A stretch of 64,000 nucleotides of DNA from Agrobacterium salinitolerans (GCF_002008225.1 NZ_MRDH01000009.1:44005-108004); one strand, 5' to 3'; shown: positions 18,627 to 28,057, counted from the first letter of the stretch. Numbers and translations: made by a program. Notes: generated by a model not told the origin, from the sequence alone.

Positions 18627-20020
18627 TCGGCGGCCTCCTGTAAGCCGTCATTGCGATCCTTCATGGCAGTGATGGGCAGCACCGCGCGCAGAACGGTTCC
18701 CCTGGCGGAGCTTTCGACATCCAGCCTGCCGCCGAAATGCGTCATGCGTTCCTGCATGTTTCTCAAACCGAGCCCCTTGCTTGCCGGCATCCCGTTCTCC
18801 TTCCGAACGGCCGGAAATCCACGACCATTGTCGCTGACATCCATCTGGACCCGTTCATCGCGGCTGGAAAACCGGATGGCGACTTGCGTCGCGCCGGCAT
18901 GGCGCTCGATATTGGTCAACGCTTCCTGTGCGACACGGTAAAGCGCAACCCGCGCCTCCGGGACAAGCATATGCTTGAAGGCCACGGATTCAAGCGTCGC
19001 CGCAATTCCCGTGCGTTCGGAAAAACTCGAGATCAGGGATTCCAGAGCTGCCGTCAGCCCCAGATCGTCGAGGACACGCGGGCGAAGATCGTGCGAGATA
19101 CGGCGGACTTCCTTGATCGCTTCGTTCAACGCAATGGCGCCTTTGCCGATCGCCTCTACAGCCCCGACATTATCCGGTGTGACCTTGCGCCGCGCGAGAT
19201 CGATCGCGAAACGCACGCCGACGAGATTTTGGGAAATGCCGTCATGCAGTTCCCGGGCAATGCGAAGGCGCTCCTCCTCCTGCGTATCGATGATCCTTTG
19301 CATCAAGTCCTTGAGCCGGCCATCCGCCAGCCGCTGCTGGCGCAGATTGAGCAGCATGCAGGTGGCGAACACCAGCAATACGGCGGGAACCGCAAACAGG
19401 GCGACGATCAGGAAGTTCCAGGTGATTGAATGCCGCAACTCCTCCTTCGCCGCCGCCGTTGTCGCAAAAACGTCGTCGAGGTAAACGCCGGTACCGATCA
19501 TCCAGCGCCATTTGTCGAGGCCGGCCGCAAAGGAAAGCTTGTCGGCCATTTTTTTGGTGGAGGGTTTTTCCCACTTGTACTGGACGAGCCCTCCCCCCTT
19601 TTTCGCCTCGACGATCAGATCGTAGATCACCCGGTTGCCATCGGGATCGTGGAGATCCAGCCAGTTGTTCCCCGGACGGAAATTCTGTCGTGGATGGACC
19701 ACGTTCAGCCCGTCATAGTCATAGACGAAGAAATAGCCGTCAGTGCCATAGTCGAGACCGGTCAGGATGCGCTTGACCTCTTCCTTCGCGGCCTCGTCAT
19801 CCGGTCCTGCCCTGTCATAGACCGAGCGGATCGCCGAAAGGGCGAGATTGGTGAGGTTGAGGAGTTCAGCCTCCTTTGCAGCGAGCATGTTTCGTTCGAA
19901 CGCATCGATGCTCGTGCGCGCCAGCGTCATAGACTGCCACGTGATCAATGCGGTAATGACGATAATCGCAAGAACAAGTGGCCCGATGGCCAATGCGAGA
20001 ATCTGGCTCCTGAGTTTCAT
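18623..20020 (-). CDS. Cache-domain sensor histidine kinase (HisKA_3)
   Basis: This 465-residue kinase has a membrane helix near the N-terminus and a periplasmic Cache-type sensor of about 150 residues ('TGLDYGTDGYFFVYDYDGLN', 'WRWMIGTGVYLDDV'). A second helix, a HisKA_3 motif 'ELHDGISQNLVGVRF' and an HATPase domain follow ('VSDNGRGFP'). Single-Cache domains of this type bind small carboxylic acids, which would fit control of the neighbouring 2-oxo acid TRAP system. GGGAGGGGGC precedes the ATG at 20020; a start seven codons upstream lacks this. Confidence 0.9.
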   Translation of the reverse strand: MKLRSQILALAIGPLVLAIIVITALITWQSMTLARTSIDAFERNMLAAKEAELLNLTNLALSAIRSVYDRAGPDDEAAKEEVKRILTGLDYGTDGYFFVYDYDGLNVVHPRQNFRPGNNWLDLHDPDGNRVIYDLIVEAKKGGGLVQYKWEKPSTKKMADKLSFAAGLDKWRWMIGTGVYLDDVFATTAAAKEELRHSITWNFLIVALFAVPAVLLVFATCMLLNLRQQRLADGRLKDLMQRIIDTQEEERLRIARELHDGISQNLVGVRFAIDLARRKVTPDNVGAVEAIGKGAIALNEAIKEVRRISHDLRPRVLDDLGLTAALESLISSFSERTGIAATLESVAFKHMLVPEARVALYRVAQEALTNIERHAGATQVAIRFSSRDERVQMDVSDNGRGFPAVRKENGMPASKGLGLRNMQERMTHFGGRLDVESSARGTVLRAVLPITAMKDRNDGLQEAAE

Positions 20021-20166
20021 GCCCCCTCCCGACACATCCATCTTGTGCTCTTTACTTCACAAAACTTAATGCCGCAAATGAGAGACATTGGAAAGCGACC
20101 CGCGCGACGCGACCATGAGTGACCTATTCAGGCCTGTTCCTGAAGAGCGGCTTTCAATCAAGTCCG

Positions 20167-20192
20167 GGGAGCGCCCGGCAATCGGCGCTCCC
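20167..20192. terminator. Stem-loop downstream of the gamma-synthase-like gene
   Basis: GGGAGCGCC (20167-20175) pairs with GGCGCTCCC (20184-20192) around an eight-base loop. It lies eight bases beyond the stop of the leftward lyase-family gene. A GTTTT run follows on the plus strand only, so the efficiency for the minus-strand transcript is uncertain. Confidence 0.55.
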
Positions 20193-20199
20193 GTTTTCG

Positions 20200-21483
20200 T
20201 CAGGCCTGATCCAGGGCAAGGGTCAGGTCGGCGACAAGATCGTCGGGATGTTCGATGCCGATTGACAGCCGGATCGTGGAATCCAGCACACCGATGCGCT
20301 GGCGGATATCGGCAGGAACTCCCGAATGCGTCATCGTTGCGGGGTGAGATGCGAGAGACTCCGTGCCGCCGAGGCTGACCGCGAGTTTGAATATGTTGAG
20401 CGCATTGAGGAATTTGAAAGAGGCGGCCTGCCCGCCGGCGATGTCGAACGAGAAGGTCGATCCCGCGCCGGAGCATTGAGCGGCAAACACCTTGCCAGCG
20501 GCAGATGCCGGATCGCTGAACGGAAGGTAATGGATTTTCTCGACCTTGGGATGCGCATTCAGGAATTCCGCCACGACCCTGGCGTTGCTGTCCGCCCGCT
20601 CCATCCGGATTTGCAGCGTCTCAAGGGAACGTCCGAGCATCCAGCACGAGTGCGGATCGAGTTGCGTGCCGATTGCTCCACGCAACGCCTTCACCTGCTT
20701 CATGACATTCTTCCGACCGAGCGCCGCCCCGGCAATGAGATCGGAATGCCCGCCAACATACTTCGTCAACGAATAGAGCGAGATGTCCGCGCCATGCTCG
20801 ATGGGCCGCTGGAACACCGGGCCGAGGAGCGTATTGTCGCAAGCGATGATCGGCCTGTGCCCCTGCCTCTCGCTGATCGCGTCGGCGACCCGGCTCATCA
20901 TCGCGACATCGACAACGCTGTTTGTCGGATTGGCCGGCGTCTCGATGAGGATGACGGAGACCCTGCCTTTCGCCATCGCCTCTTCTGCGGCAGCCATCAC
21001 CGAAGTCTCGCTGACGCCATCGGCAAAACCCACTGCCGAGACGCCGAAATTATGGAAGGTCTTGGCCAGCAGCGTCTCCGTACCGCCATAAAGCGGCTGG
21101 GAGTGGAGCACAGTATCACCGGGCCGGACGAAGGCGAAAAGCGTCGTCGAAATGGCGGACATGCCGGACGAAAAGAGCGCGCAGCTCTCCGTTCGCTCAT
21201 AAACGGCAAGACGATCCTCGACAATCTCGCTGTTTGGATGGTTGAAGCGCGAATAGACGAGGCCCGCGCCCCTGCCTTCGGGCGGCTCCTTGCGGCCGGA
21301 GACGTAGTCGAAGAAGTCACGCCCGTCTTCCGCCGACTTGAAAACGAAGGTCGATGTCAGGAACACGGGAGGCTTTACGGCGCCCTCCGACAATTCCGGA
21401 TCATAACCGTAATTGAGCATCTGGGTTTCAGGATGGAGGGCGTGGTTGCCGATGTGGGTTTTGGACGGATGCGGCGCGGTCAT
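20200..21483 (-). CDS. Cystathionine gamma-synthase family PLP enzyme
   Basis: This 427-residue enzyme belongs to the Cys/Met metabolism PLP family. The Schiff-base lysine is in '[14 protein letters not shown]', the tyrosine/arginine phosphate-binding region in '[20 protein letters not shown]', and the C-terminal '[19 protein letters not shown]' is typical. Methionine gamma-lyases carry a catalytic Cys after LYG; here the stretch reads '[10 protein letters not shown]', with Gly instead. That makes a true methionine gamma-lyase less likely. A divergent Lrp/AsnC gene suggests amino-acid-responsive control. The exact substrate is unresolved. Confidence 0.88.
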   Translation of the reverse strand: MTAPHPSKTHIGNHALHPETQMLNYGYDPELSEGAVKPPVFLTSTFVFKSAEDGRDFFDYVSGRKEPPEGRGAGLVYSRFNHPNSEIVEDRLAVYERTESCALFSSGMSAISTTLFAFVRPGDTVLHSQPLYGGTETLLAKTFHNFGVSAVGFADGVSETSVMAAAEEAMAKGRVSVILIETPANPTNSVVDVAMMSRVADAISERQGHRPIIACDNTLLGPVFQRPIEHGADISLYSLTKYVGGHSDLIAGAALGRKNVMKQVKALRGAIGTQLDPHSCWMLGRSLETLQIRMERADSNARVVAEFLNAHPKVEKIHYLPFSDPASAAGKVFAAQCSGAGSTFSFDIAGGQAASFKFLNALNIFKLAVSLGGTESLASHPATMTHSGVPADIRQRIGVLDSTIRLSIGIEHPDDLVADLTLALDQA

Positions 21484-21579
21484 TTCCGATGATCCCTCAG
21501 CTGGTGTTGAACTACCTGCAGGTTACACGCAGTGAAACCAAAATACCTTGCATTCTGAAGCGTCGAGTTGTCTCATAAA

Positions 21580-21591
21580 GCAATATATTGC
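21580..21591. promoter_or_regulatory. Palindromic candidate Lrp/AsnC operator
   Basis: GCAATATATTGC is a perfect 12-base palindrome in the region between the divergent lyase-family and Lrp genes. It lies just before the GGAG ribosome site of the regulator, a position suited to autoregulation. Its assignment to the Lrp protein is inferred. Confidence 0.45.
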
Positions 21592-21606
21592 GGAGAATGG
21601 TCATTT

Positions 21607-22065
21607 ATGTCGCAAAAAATTGCAGACCCGATCGACAGGCGGATACTCAGGGAATTGTCTGCCGATGCGCGGATCACGAACAACGAACTTGCCGAGCGGG
21701 TTGGACTGTCAGCATCGGCGTGCCTGCGGCGGCTTCGACGCCTGGAAGAGATAGGCGCCATCAAAGGGTACTCCGCGATCATTGATCCGGCAATCGAGGG
21801 ATGGACGATGACCGCCCTTGCGTCCGTCCGCCTCAGCCGCCAGCACGATGACGAAATCCGGATGTTCGAGGCGGCCGTTCTTGACTGGGACGACGTTCTC
21901 GAATGTCATCTGGTCACGGGTCCGAGGGACTACATGCTCAAGGTCATGTGCGGTGGGCTGGAGGACTACGAGCGTTTCATCAAGGACAAGATTGCAAAGC
22001 TGAAATGCGTCGAGACCATCGAGACCAGCTTCGTCATGAACACGATTAAAACGCGGCGCATCTGA
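21607..22065 (+). CDS. Lrp/AsnC-family transcriptional regulator
   Basis: This 152-residue protein has an N-terminal helix-turn-helix ('ITNNELAERVGLSASACLRR') and a C-terminal RAM ligand-binding domain ('VTGPRDYMLKVMCGGLEDYE'). The ATG at 21607 has GGAG ten bases upstream; a start 13 codons earlier would cover the palindrome and lacks a site. Divergence from the gamma-synthase family gene suggests it controls that enzyme, as BkdR/MdeR-type regulators do for amino-acid catabolic genes. Confidence 0.9.
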   Translation: MSQKIADPIDRRILRELSADARITNNELAERVGLSASACLRRLRRLEEIGAIKGYSAIIDPAIEGWTMTALASVRLSRQHDDEIRMFEAAVLDWDDVLECHLVTGPRDYMLKVMCGGLEDYERFIKDKIAKLKCVETIETSFVMNTIKTRRI

Positions 22066-22120
22066 ACGTCATGGCCACGGCGGCAATCCGCTTTCTCATC
22101 AAGCCTGCCCCCCATCGGCG

Positions 22121-23809
22121 CTAATCGTTCCCGATTGCTTCAAGCCAGATGCTGACGGCGACCGCTCCCGCATCGGGATGTCCCATAGCCCGCTCGCCAA
22201 GATAGCTCGCGCGCCCGAGCCGCGGCTTCATCGACGTCGTCGCCTCGGCGCCTGCGATACCTGCCGCCAAGGCGGATCGCCAGGCGTCGTCGGCCGACGC
22301 TCCGGCTGCGAGCTTATCCCGGAACGTTGCTGCCGCTGGGTGAAGCGCATCTATCATCGTACGGTCTCCCGGCTTCGCACCGCCGAGTTCTGAGACCGCG
22401 AGAACGGCCGCCACGAATGCTTCCGCCATCTGTTGGGCCGTCGGCTTTTCGATCCCGGCAAGATGGCGCGAAGCGCGCATCAGGCCCGTGGCGTAAAAGG
22501 GGCCCGAGCTTCCGCCGATTGCCTTCCGCATCGCATTTGCCATCTCCATCAAGCCGCCGGATATATCTGCGAAGCTCTGCCGTGGCAGCGCCAGTATTGC
22601 TTCGGCGCCGCGCACCATGCTTGTTCCAAGGTCACCGTCGCCCGTAACACTGTCCAGTTGCGTCAGTTTGGGCTCCGCAGCGATCAGTGCACCGGCGACC
22701 CGCTCCGCGGCGGAACGCAGTCGTTCACCGGCGACCGTGACGCTGCTTTGCGCGGTCACGCTCGTCTTGACGCCTGCCGAAGGCAAGACGCGGTTGCGGT
22801 TCACCACACCGCCGCGCGGCCATGCACCGGCGTCGGTTGGCGCATCCATGAGATTGAGCATTGCGTCGTCCACATGCATGACCGACAGGGAAAAGCCGGG
22901 CATATCGAGGGCGGAGAGGAAGGTGCCGGCCCATGCCCTTTCGACCACGACGCGCTTTGCCTCCAGACGTGTGACGGCGGATCGCGCCACGACCGCAAGT
23001 TCCATTGGCGGCGTCGATCCCAGTCCGTTGACCAGAAGCGCAACCCGGTCGCCGCTCTTCAGCCTGCCATCGGCTTCAATCGTTTCGAGCACCAGCTTCA
23101 CGAGCTCGTCCGCCGGTGCGATGGGCATCCGCCGAACGCCCTGTTCTCCATGGATGCCGAGCCCGACTTCGATTTCAGCGTCGCCAAGGACGAAGCCCGG
23201 CCTGCCAACGGCAGGGAGCGTGCAGGAGCCCAGTGATATTCCCATGGAAGATAAGTTTCCAGCGGCTTCCCGGGCGACGCGGGCCACCTCTTGAAGGGAA
23301 AGTCCCTGCTCCGCGGCCGCGCCAGCGAGCTTGTGAACAAGCACTGTACCTGCAATACCCCGGCGGCGATCGTCGGGAACTGTATCCTTCAACGCAACGT
23401 CATCGGCAACGACCACGATCTCGACCGGAATTCCTTCAGCCCGCGCCAGCTCGGCCGCCAATCCGAAGTTCAGTCGATCACCCGTATAGTTCTTGACGAT
23501 AACCAGAGCGCCGGCGGGTCCGGCCGCAGCCCTGATGCCGGCAAGAACCGCATCGGTGCTCGGCGAAGTGAAGACATCGCCTGCCACCGCAACGGTCAGC
23601 ATACCCGCGCCGACATAACCCGCATGAGCTGGTTCATGGCCACTGCCGCCGCCCGACAGAACCGCCACCCTGCGCTTTTCCGGGTCCGGAAGGCCAGAGC
23701 GGATGACGACATTCTCATCCGCTAGCAGGACCGTCGCGGGGCTGAGGGCCACCACGCCCTCAAGCATGTCCCGCACAACGGTGGCTGGATCGTTGATGAG
23801 CTTCTTCAT
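22121..23809 (-). CDS. dhaK: Dihydroxyacetone kinase, fused DhaK-DhaL (ATP type)
   Basis: This 562-residue enzyme joins a DhaK domain (residues 1-325) to a DhaL domain (about 360-560), the layout of ATP-dependent dihydroxyacetone kinases. The substrate loop 'LSGGGSGHEPAHAGYVG' and the covalent-binding His in 'GLGIHGEQG' are present. The nucleotide/Mg aspartates are in 'LDSVTGDGDLGTSM'. It phosphorylates dihydroxyacetone, or a related triose or tetrose, to feed glycolysis. It is monocistronic here and convergent with the Lrp gene. Confidence 0.93.
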   Translation of the reverse strand: MKKLINDPATVVRDMLEGVVALSPATVLLADENVVIRSGLPDPEKRRVAVLSGGGSGHEPAHAGYVGAGMLTVAVAGDVFTSPSTDAVLAGIRAAAGPAGALVIVKNYTGDRLNFGLAAELARAEGIPVEIVVVADDVALKDTVPDDRRRGIAGTVLVHKLAGAAAEQGLSLQEVARVAREAAGNLSSMGISLGSCTLPAVGRPGFVLGDAEIEVGLGIHGEQGVRRMPIAPADELVKLVLETIEADGRLKSGDRVALLVNGLGSTPPMELAVVARSAVTRLEAKRVVVERAWAGTFLSALDMPGFSLSVMHVDDAMLNLMDAPTDAGAWPRGGVVNRNRVLPSAGVKTSVTAQSSVTVAGERLRSAAERVAGALIAAEPKLTQLDSVTGDGDLGTSMVRGAEAILALPRQSFADISGGLMEMANAMRKAIGGSSGPFYATGLMRASRHLAGIEKPTAQQMAEAFVAAVLAVSELGGAKPGDRTMIDALHPAAATFRDKLAAGASADDAWRSALAAGIAGAEATTSMKPRLGRASYLGERAMGHPDAGAVAVSIWLEAIGND

Positions 23810-24036
23810 GCCTTTACTCCTCGATGCAGTTCGTCGACTGGCGGGGACGCGGACGTGCCCTCCCGAAGGTGAACAAGCACGATCTCCCGGTCAATTTCAA
23901 GTTCCGGGCATTGGAACTCGTAACATCGATTGAGGGTATGCGAGGCAAGCACAGGTGCATATCCGCCATTGCCTCTCGCGGCGGAGACGCTATCATGATG
24001 GCGCTGTAGGACGGTAAGCTTTGGGAGGAGCGATAC

Positions 24037-24408
24037 GTGAGACGGATGTGGCCAGACGAATTCACCTTTCTGCTGGACGGTGCAGAAGAAGTTGACCTAC
24101 ATATTCCATCGGCGGCGCATGACGATGGTTCGCCCGGAAAAACAATATCCAGAAAGGCCTTGAAAGCCCGTATCAGCCAACAGGATTTTGAGAATATCTG
24201 GCATCTCGCAGAGGCCCGCTACCGGCTGGGCGGCAGGTTGTCAGGCAAAGCGATTACGCTGATCGCCAACAACCCCCATTACCAGAATTGGCACCCCGCC
24301 GACGGCGGCAGCATCGAAAGCGTCTCCGATAGCGGTCAGAAATACACGACACGCTATGTGATCGTGCACTTTCTTCTGGATGATGTCAGCGAAGCTGTCG
24401 AAGCCTGA
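24037..24408 (+). CDS. Hypothetical protein, 123 residues
   Basis: I do not recognise this protein. It is a soluble alpha/beta-looking chain without signal peptide or membrane segments. It starts with GTG at 24037, preceded by a strong GGGAGGAG. Codon use is like its neighbours. It stands alone in a 230-base promoter gap after the divergent kinase gene. Confidence 0.65.
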   Translation: MRRMWPDEFTFLLDGAEEVDLHIPSAAHDDGSPGKTISRKALKARISQQDFENIWHLAEARYRLGGRLSGKAITLIANNPHYQNWHPADGGSIESVSDSGQKYTTRYVIVHFLLDDVSEAVEA

Positions 24409-24484
24409 AATCCAGAAAGGCGGCTCTTTTGTGCGGGCGCAGCCCGCAAGCCGTTGAGGGCCGAGCGTATTACGGGGGGAGACG

Positions 24485-24790
24485 ATGGACAAGCCACACC
24501 CATGGCGACATATGGCGAGCGCGCCGAAAACCGGAGATCGGATCCTCATCACGATACGGTCGTCCGAACAAGGGCCGTCCCAGGTAGACCTCGCTTATTG
24601 GTCGAAGGGCGACCAGTACGGCTCAGAGGGCTGGCGCGCTTCAGACTCTTCGCCGGGGCGGATCATCGAATATTCGGAGTCGGAATTGAAGTGCTGGATG
24701 CCTATGCCTTCAGCCAATATCGATGGTCTTACGATGCCCGCTCCCTGGGAGGGCGAGGACGACCGGGAGCTTGATGGGTCTGGGATCTGA
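24485..24790 (+). CDS. Small conserved alphaproteobacterial protein, 101 residues
   Basis: This 101-residue protein opens with the 'MASAPKTGDRILITIR' pattern found in many small unnamed rhizobial proteins, continues with 'VDLAYWSKGDQYG', and has a Trp/Pro-rich C-terminal half. GGGGGGAG lies immediately before the ATG. No function is known to me. The gene is 76 bases after the previous small gene and may share its transcript. Confidence 0.65.
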   Translation: MDKPHPWRHMASAPKTGDRILITIRSSEQGPSQVDLAYWSKGDQYGSEGWRASDSSPGRIIEYSESELKCWMPMPSANIDGLTMPAPWEGEDDRELDGSGI

Positions 24791-25059
24791 AAGTTCGGGT
24801 TCGATCAGTGCTTGCCCGAGCCAACGGTTCATTCCAGCCTCAATCCGCCGCGACTATCGAACGGTTGCCGAATGGGGACATGGCGTCGAAGGCCCGTCGA
24901 TCTGGCTCCGCCAAAATGGGCGATGGCGCCGGCGGCTCAAGCGGACTGATCCTTATCCTAAAAATTATGAACTGGTGATTTTGTTCTCTCAAACTGATGC
25001 TTTCCCAAATCAAGGCAAGGGCGTCGCGTCACTTGGTTCGAGAGAGGATAGGATTTTTC

Positions 25060-25872
25060 ATGCTGGAACTCCCGAATACGTCAACAATCGAAGGCAATGC
25101 TGTTCGGTGGGGGAAGATCGGCAGCGGTCCGCCGCTGGTTGCCGTTCACGGCACACCCTTTTCTTCTCAGGTCTGGCGTAAGATCATCCCGCATTTTGCC
25201 CATGATCGGACCATCTATTACTTCGACATGGTTGGCTATGGTCAGTCTGAGATGCGCGAAGGACAGGATGTTTCGCTCGGAATACAGAATAATGTTCTGG
25301 AGAACTTGTTTAAAGAATGGAATATTGAACGGCCAGAGATGCTGGCCCATGACTTTGGCGGGGCAACCGTCCTTCGTGCCTACTTTCTCAACGGGTTGCG
25401 CTATTCCGCCTTAACGATCTTCGATGCTGTCGCTTTTGCCCCATGGGGGTCCCCTTTTGTGCAGCATGTTCGTCAGCACGAAATGGCGTTTTCCGACATG
25501 CCAGCCTACATGCATCGTGCCGTGTTGCGCGCCTACCTACAATCCGCCGCGCGCAATCCATTGTCGGAAGAGGCGCTGAAAATATACAGCGCGCCTTGGA
25601 CTGGTCCTGTCGGGCAGCCTGCATTTTACCGGCAAATCGCGCAAATGGACCAGCGTTTCACAGATGAAGTCGAAACTCTTTATACCCGAATGGACTGCCC
25701 GGTAAGCGTACTTTGGGGAAAGAATGACGAATGGATTCCCCATCACGTGGGCGAGCGTCTTGCGGCGTTGATTTCCGCTAAAGACTGTATTTCGCTACCC
25801 GAGACCGGCCACCTTGTTCAGGAAGATTGCCCGGAAGCAATTGTCGCCGCAGTCTTGAGGAGTTTCAGGTGA
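25060..25872 (+). CDS. Alpha/beta hydrolase with Asp nucleophile (dehalogenase/epoxide hydrolase-like)
   Basis: This 270-residue enzyme has the alpha/beta-hydrolase fold with the oxyanion motif 'VHGTPFSSQVW'. The nucleophile elbow reads 'LAHDFGGATVL', with Asp98 where esterases have Ser. Asp nucleophiles are found in haloalkane dehalogenases, fluoroacetate dehalogenases and epoxide hydrolases. The acid ('VLWGKNDEWIP') and the His ('ETGHLVQED') are present. I chose the ATG at 25060, after AGGAT, over an in-frame start 21 codons upstream. The substrate is unknown. Confidence 0.8.
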   Translation: MLELPNTSTIEGNAVRWGKIGSGPPLVAVHGTPFSSQVWRKIIPHFAHDRTIYYFDMVGYGQSEMREGQDVSLGIQNNVLENLFKEWNIERPEMLAHDFGGATVLRAYFLNGLRYSALTIFDAVAFAPWGSPFVQHVRQHEMAFSDMPAYMHRAVLRAYLQSAARNPLSEEALKIYSAPWTGPVGQPAFYRQIAQMDQRFTDEVETLYTRMDCPVSVLWGKNDEWIPHHVGERLAALISAKDCISLPETGHLVQEDCPEAIVAAVLRSFR

Positions 25873-25952
25873 CCGGAAAAGTACCGAACAAGGCCACTTT
25901 AACGGTATAATTTCGCAGAACAAAGGCCACCGAATAAGTCTTCAGCCCTCGG

Positions 25953-27326
25953 TCACATCGCTGAAATTGTTACCTTCAGGTCGTTAATCAGTGTCGGCAC
26001 CAGTTCTCCGACAGTCGGATGGATAGGCACCGCCCAGCGGAGTTTTTCGGTCGTCGCCCCGAGGTTCATGGCGTCCAGCACCCCGTAGATCGCTTCGTCA
26101 CCCCCGACCCCCAGAAAGGCGGCGCCGAGCACCCGGTCGGTGTCAGCGTCGGCGACGAGCTTCATGAGGCCGAGTATTTCACCTTTCTCGACGGCTCGAC
26201 CGACACGGCTCATAGGTCGGGTCGAGACCTTGACCCGGTGGCCGGCCTCCTTCGCCTGGCGCTCCGTCATGCCCACGCGCCCGAGAGGCGGATCAATGTA
26301 GAGGCCATAACCGAGAATGCGATCGGACAATTTGCGATCGCCGCCGTCGAGGAGGTTCGCGGCGGCGATCTCGAAATCATTGTAGGAGGTATGCGTGAAG
26401 GCGCCTCGTCCGTTGCAATCGCCAAGCGCCCAGATACCTTCGACATTCGTCTGAAGTCGCTCATCCACCTGAATGAATCCATGACGATCAGTCTCTACGC
26501 CCGCGAGATCGAGGCCGAGATCGTCGGTATTCGGCTGGCGCCCGAGGGCGACCAATACATGGCTGCCCCGGACTTCGCCTTGATCGGACCGCACGACGAC
26601 GTCTGAGCCGTCCATGGCGACTGACAACAGTTTCTGGCTGAGAAGAACGTTGACGCCGTCCCTGGTGAGGATATCCGCAATGGCTTCCGAGATATCTCTG
26701 TCCTCCCGGGGCGCAAGGTGCGGTCCGCGCTCGACGACAGTGACCGCCGCGCCGAAGCGCCGATACATCTGGGCAAATTCCAGTCCGATATAACTGCCGC
26801 CGAGGACAACCAGGTGTCTTGGCAATTCCGCGAGTTCGATCATCGAAGTGCTTGTGAGATACGGCACGTCGGTCAACCCCTGCACATCGGGGATGTGTGG
26901 TCGCGCGCCCACGTTGATGAAAATCTGCGGCGCCGTGTAGCGTGTACCGTTCACATAAACGTCCTTCGCACCGGCGAATTTGGCCTGGCCATAAACCACA
27001 TCCATCGTTTCGAGGCTATCGAACCAGGCCGCCAGGCCGCTTCTCGCATCGAGGGTCACCTTCCTGGCGCGGGCCGCCACGGCCGACATATCCATCGTCG
27101 GCTCACCAGGAATAGTGACCCCGAATTCGGATGCACGCCGCGCCATCTGGGCGGTCTTGGCACAGGCGACCAAGGCCTTGGTCGGCATGCACCCGGCGTT
27201 AACGCAGGTTCCGCCGAGATACTTCCGTTCGATCAGGACCACCTTGCGGCCCATCGCCGCCATACGAGCGGCGAGAAACGGCCCGGCCTGTCCGGCCCCG
27301 ATGAAGATTGCGTCGTACTCTCTCAT
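25953..27326 (-). CDS. Mercuric reductase-like FAD/NAD(P) disulfide oxidoreductase
   Basis: This 457-residue flavoprotein belongs to the class I pyridine nucleotide-disulfide oxidoreductases. It has the FAD site 'FIGAGQAGPFLAARMA', the redox-active disulfide 'GGTCVNAGCMPTKAL', an NAD(P)-binding 'VLGGSYIGLEFAQ', the second FAD motif 'WALGDCNGRGAF' and the C-terminal 'HPTVGELVP'. It lacks the N-terminal HMA domain and the C-terminal vicinal Cys pair of true MerA, so mercury reduction is doubtful. It overlaps the preceding DUF4126-like gene by four bases. Confidence 0.9.
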   Translation of the reverse strand: MREYDAIFIGAGQAGPFLAARMAAMGRKVVLIERKYLGGTCVNAGCMPTKALVACAKTAQMARRASEFGVTIPGEPTMDMSAVAARARKVTLDARSGLAAWFDSLETMDVVYGQAKFAGAKDVYVNGTRYTAPQIFINVGARPHIPDVQGLTDVPYLTSTSMIELAELPRHLVVLGGSYIGLEFAQMYRRFGAAVTVVERGPHLAPREDRDISEAIADILTRDGVNVLLSQKLLSVAMDGSDVVVRSDQGEVRGSHVLVALGRQPNTDDLGLDLAGVETDRHGFIQVDERLQTNVEGIWALGDCNGRGAFTHTSYNDFEIAAANLLDGGDRKLSDRILGYGLYIDPPLGRVGMTERQAKEAGHRVKVSTRPMSRVGRAVEKGEILGLMKLVADADTDRVLGAAFLGVGGDEAIYGVLDAMNLGATTEKLRWAVPIHPTVGELVPTLINDLKVTISAM

Positions 27327-27685
27327 GACACGGCCACCACGACGAGAAGCGCGAACGCTATGATAACGGTGTCTTCGACCAGCGCCACGGGGAGCTCAAG
27401 CCCGAAACGTTTAGCGAGCCAGAAGCGACTGATCGCGCCGCCCAAGGTTTCGGTGACAGCGCCGATGACGCCCGTGAAATGCCTCGGAGCCACCATTCCT
27501 GCAGTTGCGGCGGTCATCGGGCGGCCGATAGAACCCGTCACGGCCCGGAGCAATTCAGTGAAGAAAAGAGTGTTCGGGAAGATATCGAACCACCCAAGAT
27601 ACCTGCCCCAGGCGATTGTGAAGGGAGTGGCCCTGGTGGGCGGGTCGACGGCGATTCTTGAGGGAACTGGGAAAAGAACGAGCAT
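27323..27685 (-). CDS. Small membrane protein, DUF4126-like (shortened)
   Basis: This 120-residue hydrophobic protein shows the DUF4126 features 'AWGRYLGWFDIF' and a C-terminal 'GAVTETLGGAISRFWLAKRF' followed by 'GLELPVALVEDTVIIAFALL'. The central helices seem shorter than in family members of about 150 residues, and the first 20 residues are atypical, so a small deletion or frameshift near the start is possible. It is coupled (ATGA) to the mercuric reductase-like gene, a pairing I regard as meaningful but whose role is unknown. Confidence 0.55.
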   Translation of the reverse strand: MLVLFPVPSRIAVDPPTRATPFTIAWGRYLGWFDIFPNTLFFTELLRAVTGSIGRPMTAATAGMVAPRHFTGVIGAVTETLGGAISRFWLAKRFGLELPVALVEDTVIIAFALLVVVAVS

Positions 27686-28057
27686 TCAAGTTCCTCTGAA
27701 AGTTTAGTAAATCAAGAACGTGCCGCTCGCATGCTCGGCAGACACATGGTGACAACCCCGCGGCGGCCAGCAACGTGCGAGGGCGCTATTTCAAGGGAAA
27801 GCGTGCCTCCATCCCGAATCCTCCACACTGTCTCAGTACTGGTTCAGTGGTCAGGCTCGTCAGGATACCACGTTCCATCCACGACGGCGATTGCAACATT
27901 TCGCGCGCTGCCGCCCAAAAGGGCGACATAATTTTATCAAAGCAGAGATATTTTTTTGCCCGCCTCCCTGCGCTTGATCGAACAGGCTTCCTTGGGCCTG
28001 ACATTTCCAGTCAAGTCCCGCCGCGTTGTTTCCGGCGTCTAGCCGCGATCACCTGAT
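27686..28057. other. Intergenic region without supported gene
   Basis: About 370 bases. Short open frames occur on both strands, but none has a ribosome site with a recognisable product. It separates a DUF4126-like gene from a decayed glycosidase tail and is probably degraded sequence. Confidence 0.4.

Noticed and set aside
25953..27326. Naming the flavoprotein mercuric reductase (merA)
   Set aside because: The N-terminal heavy-metal domain and the C-terminal Cys pair are absent and no mer genes are nearby.
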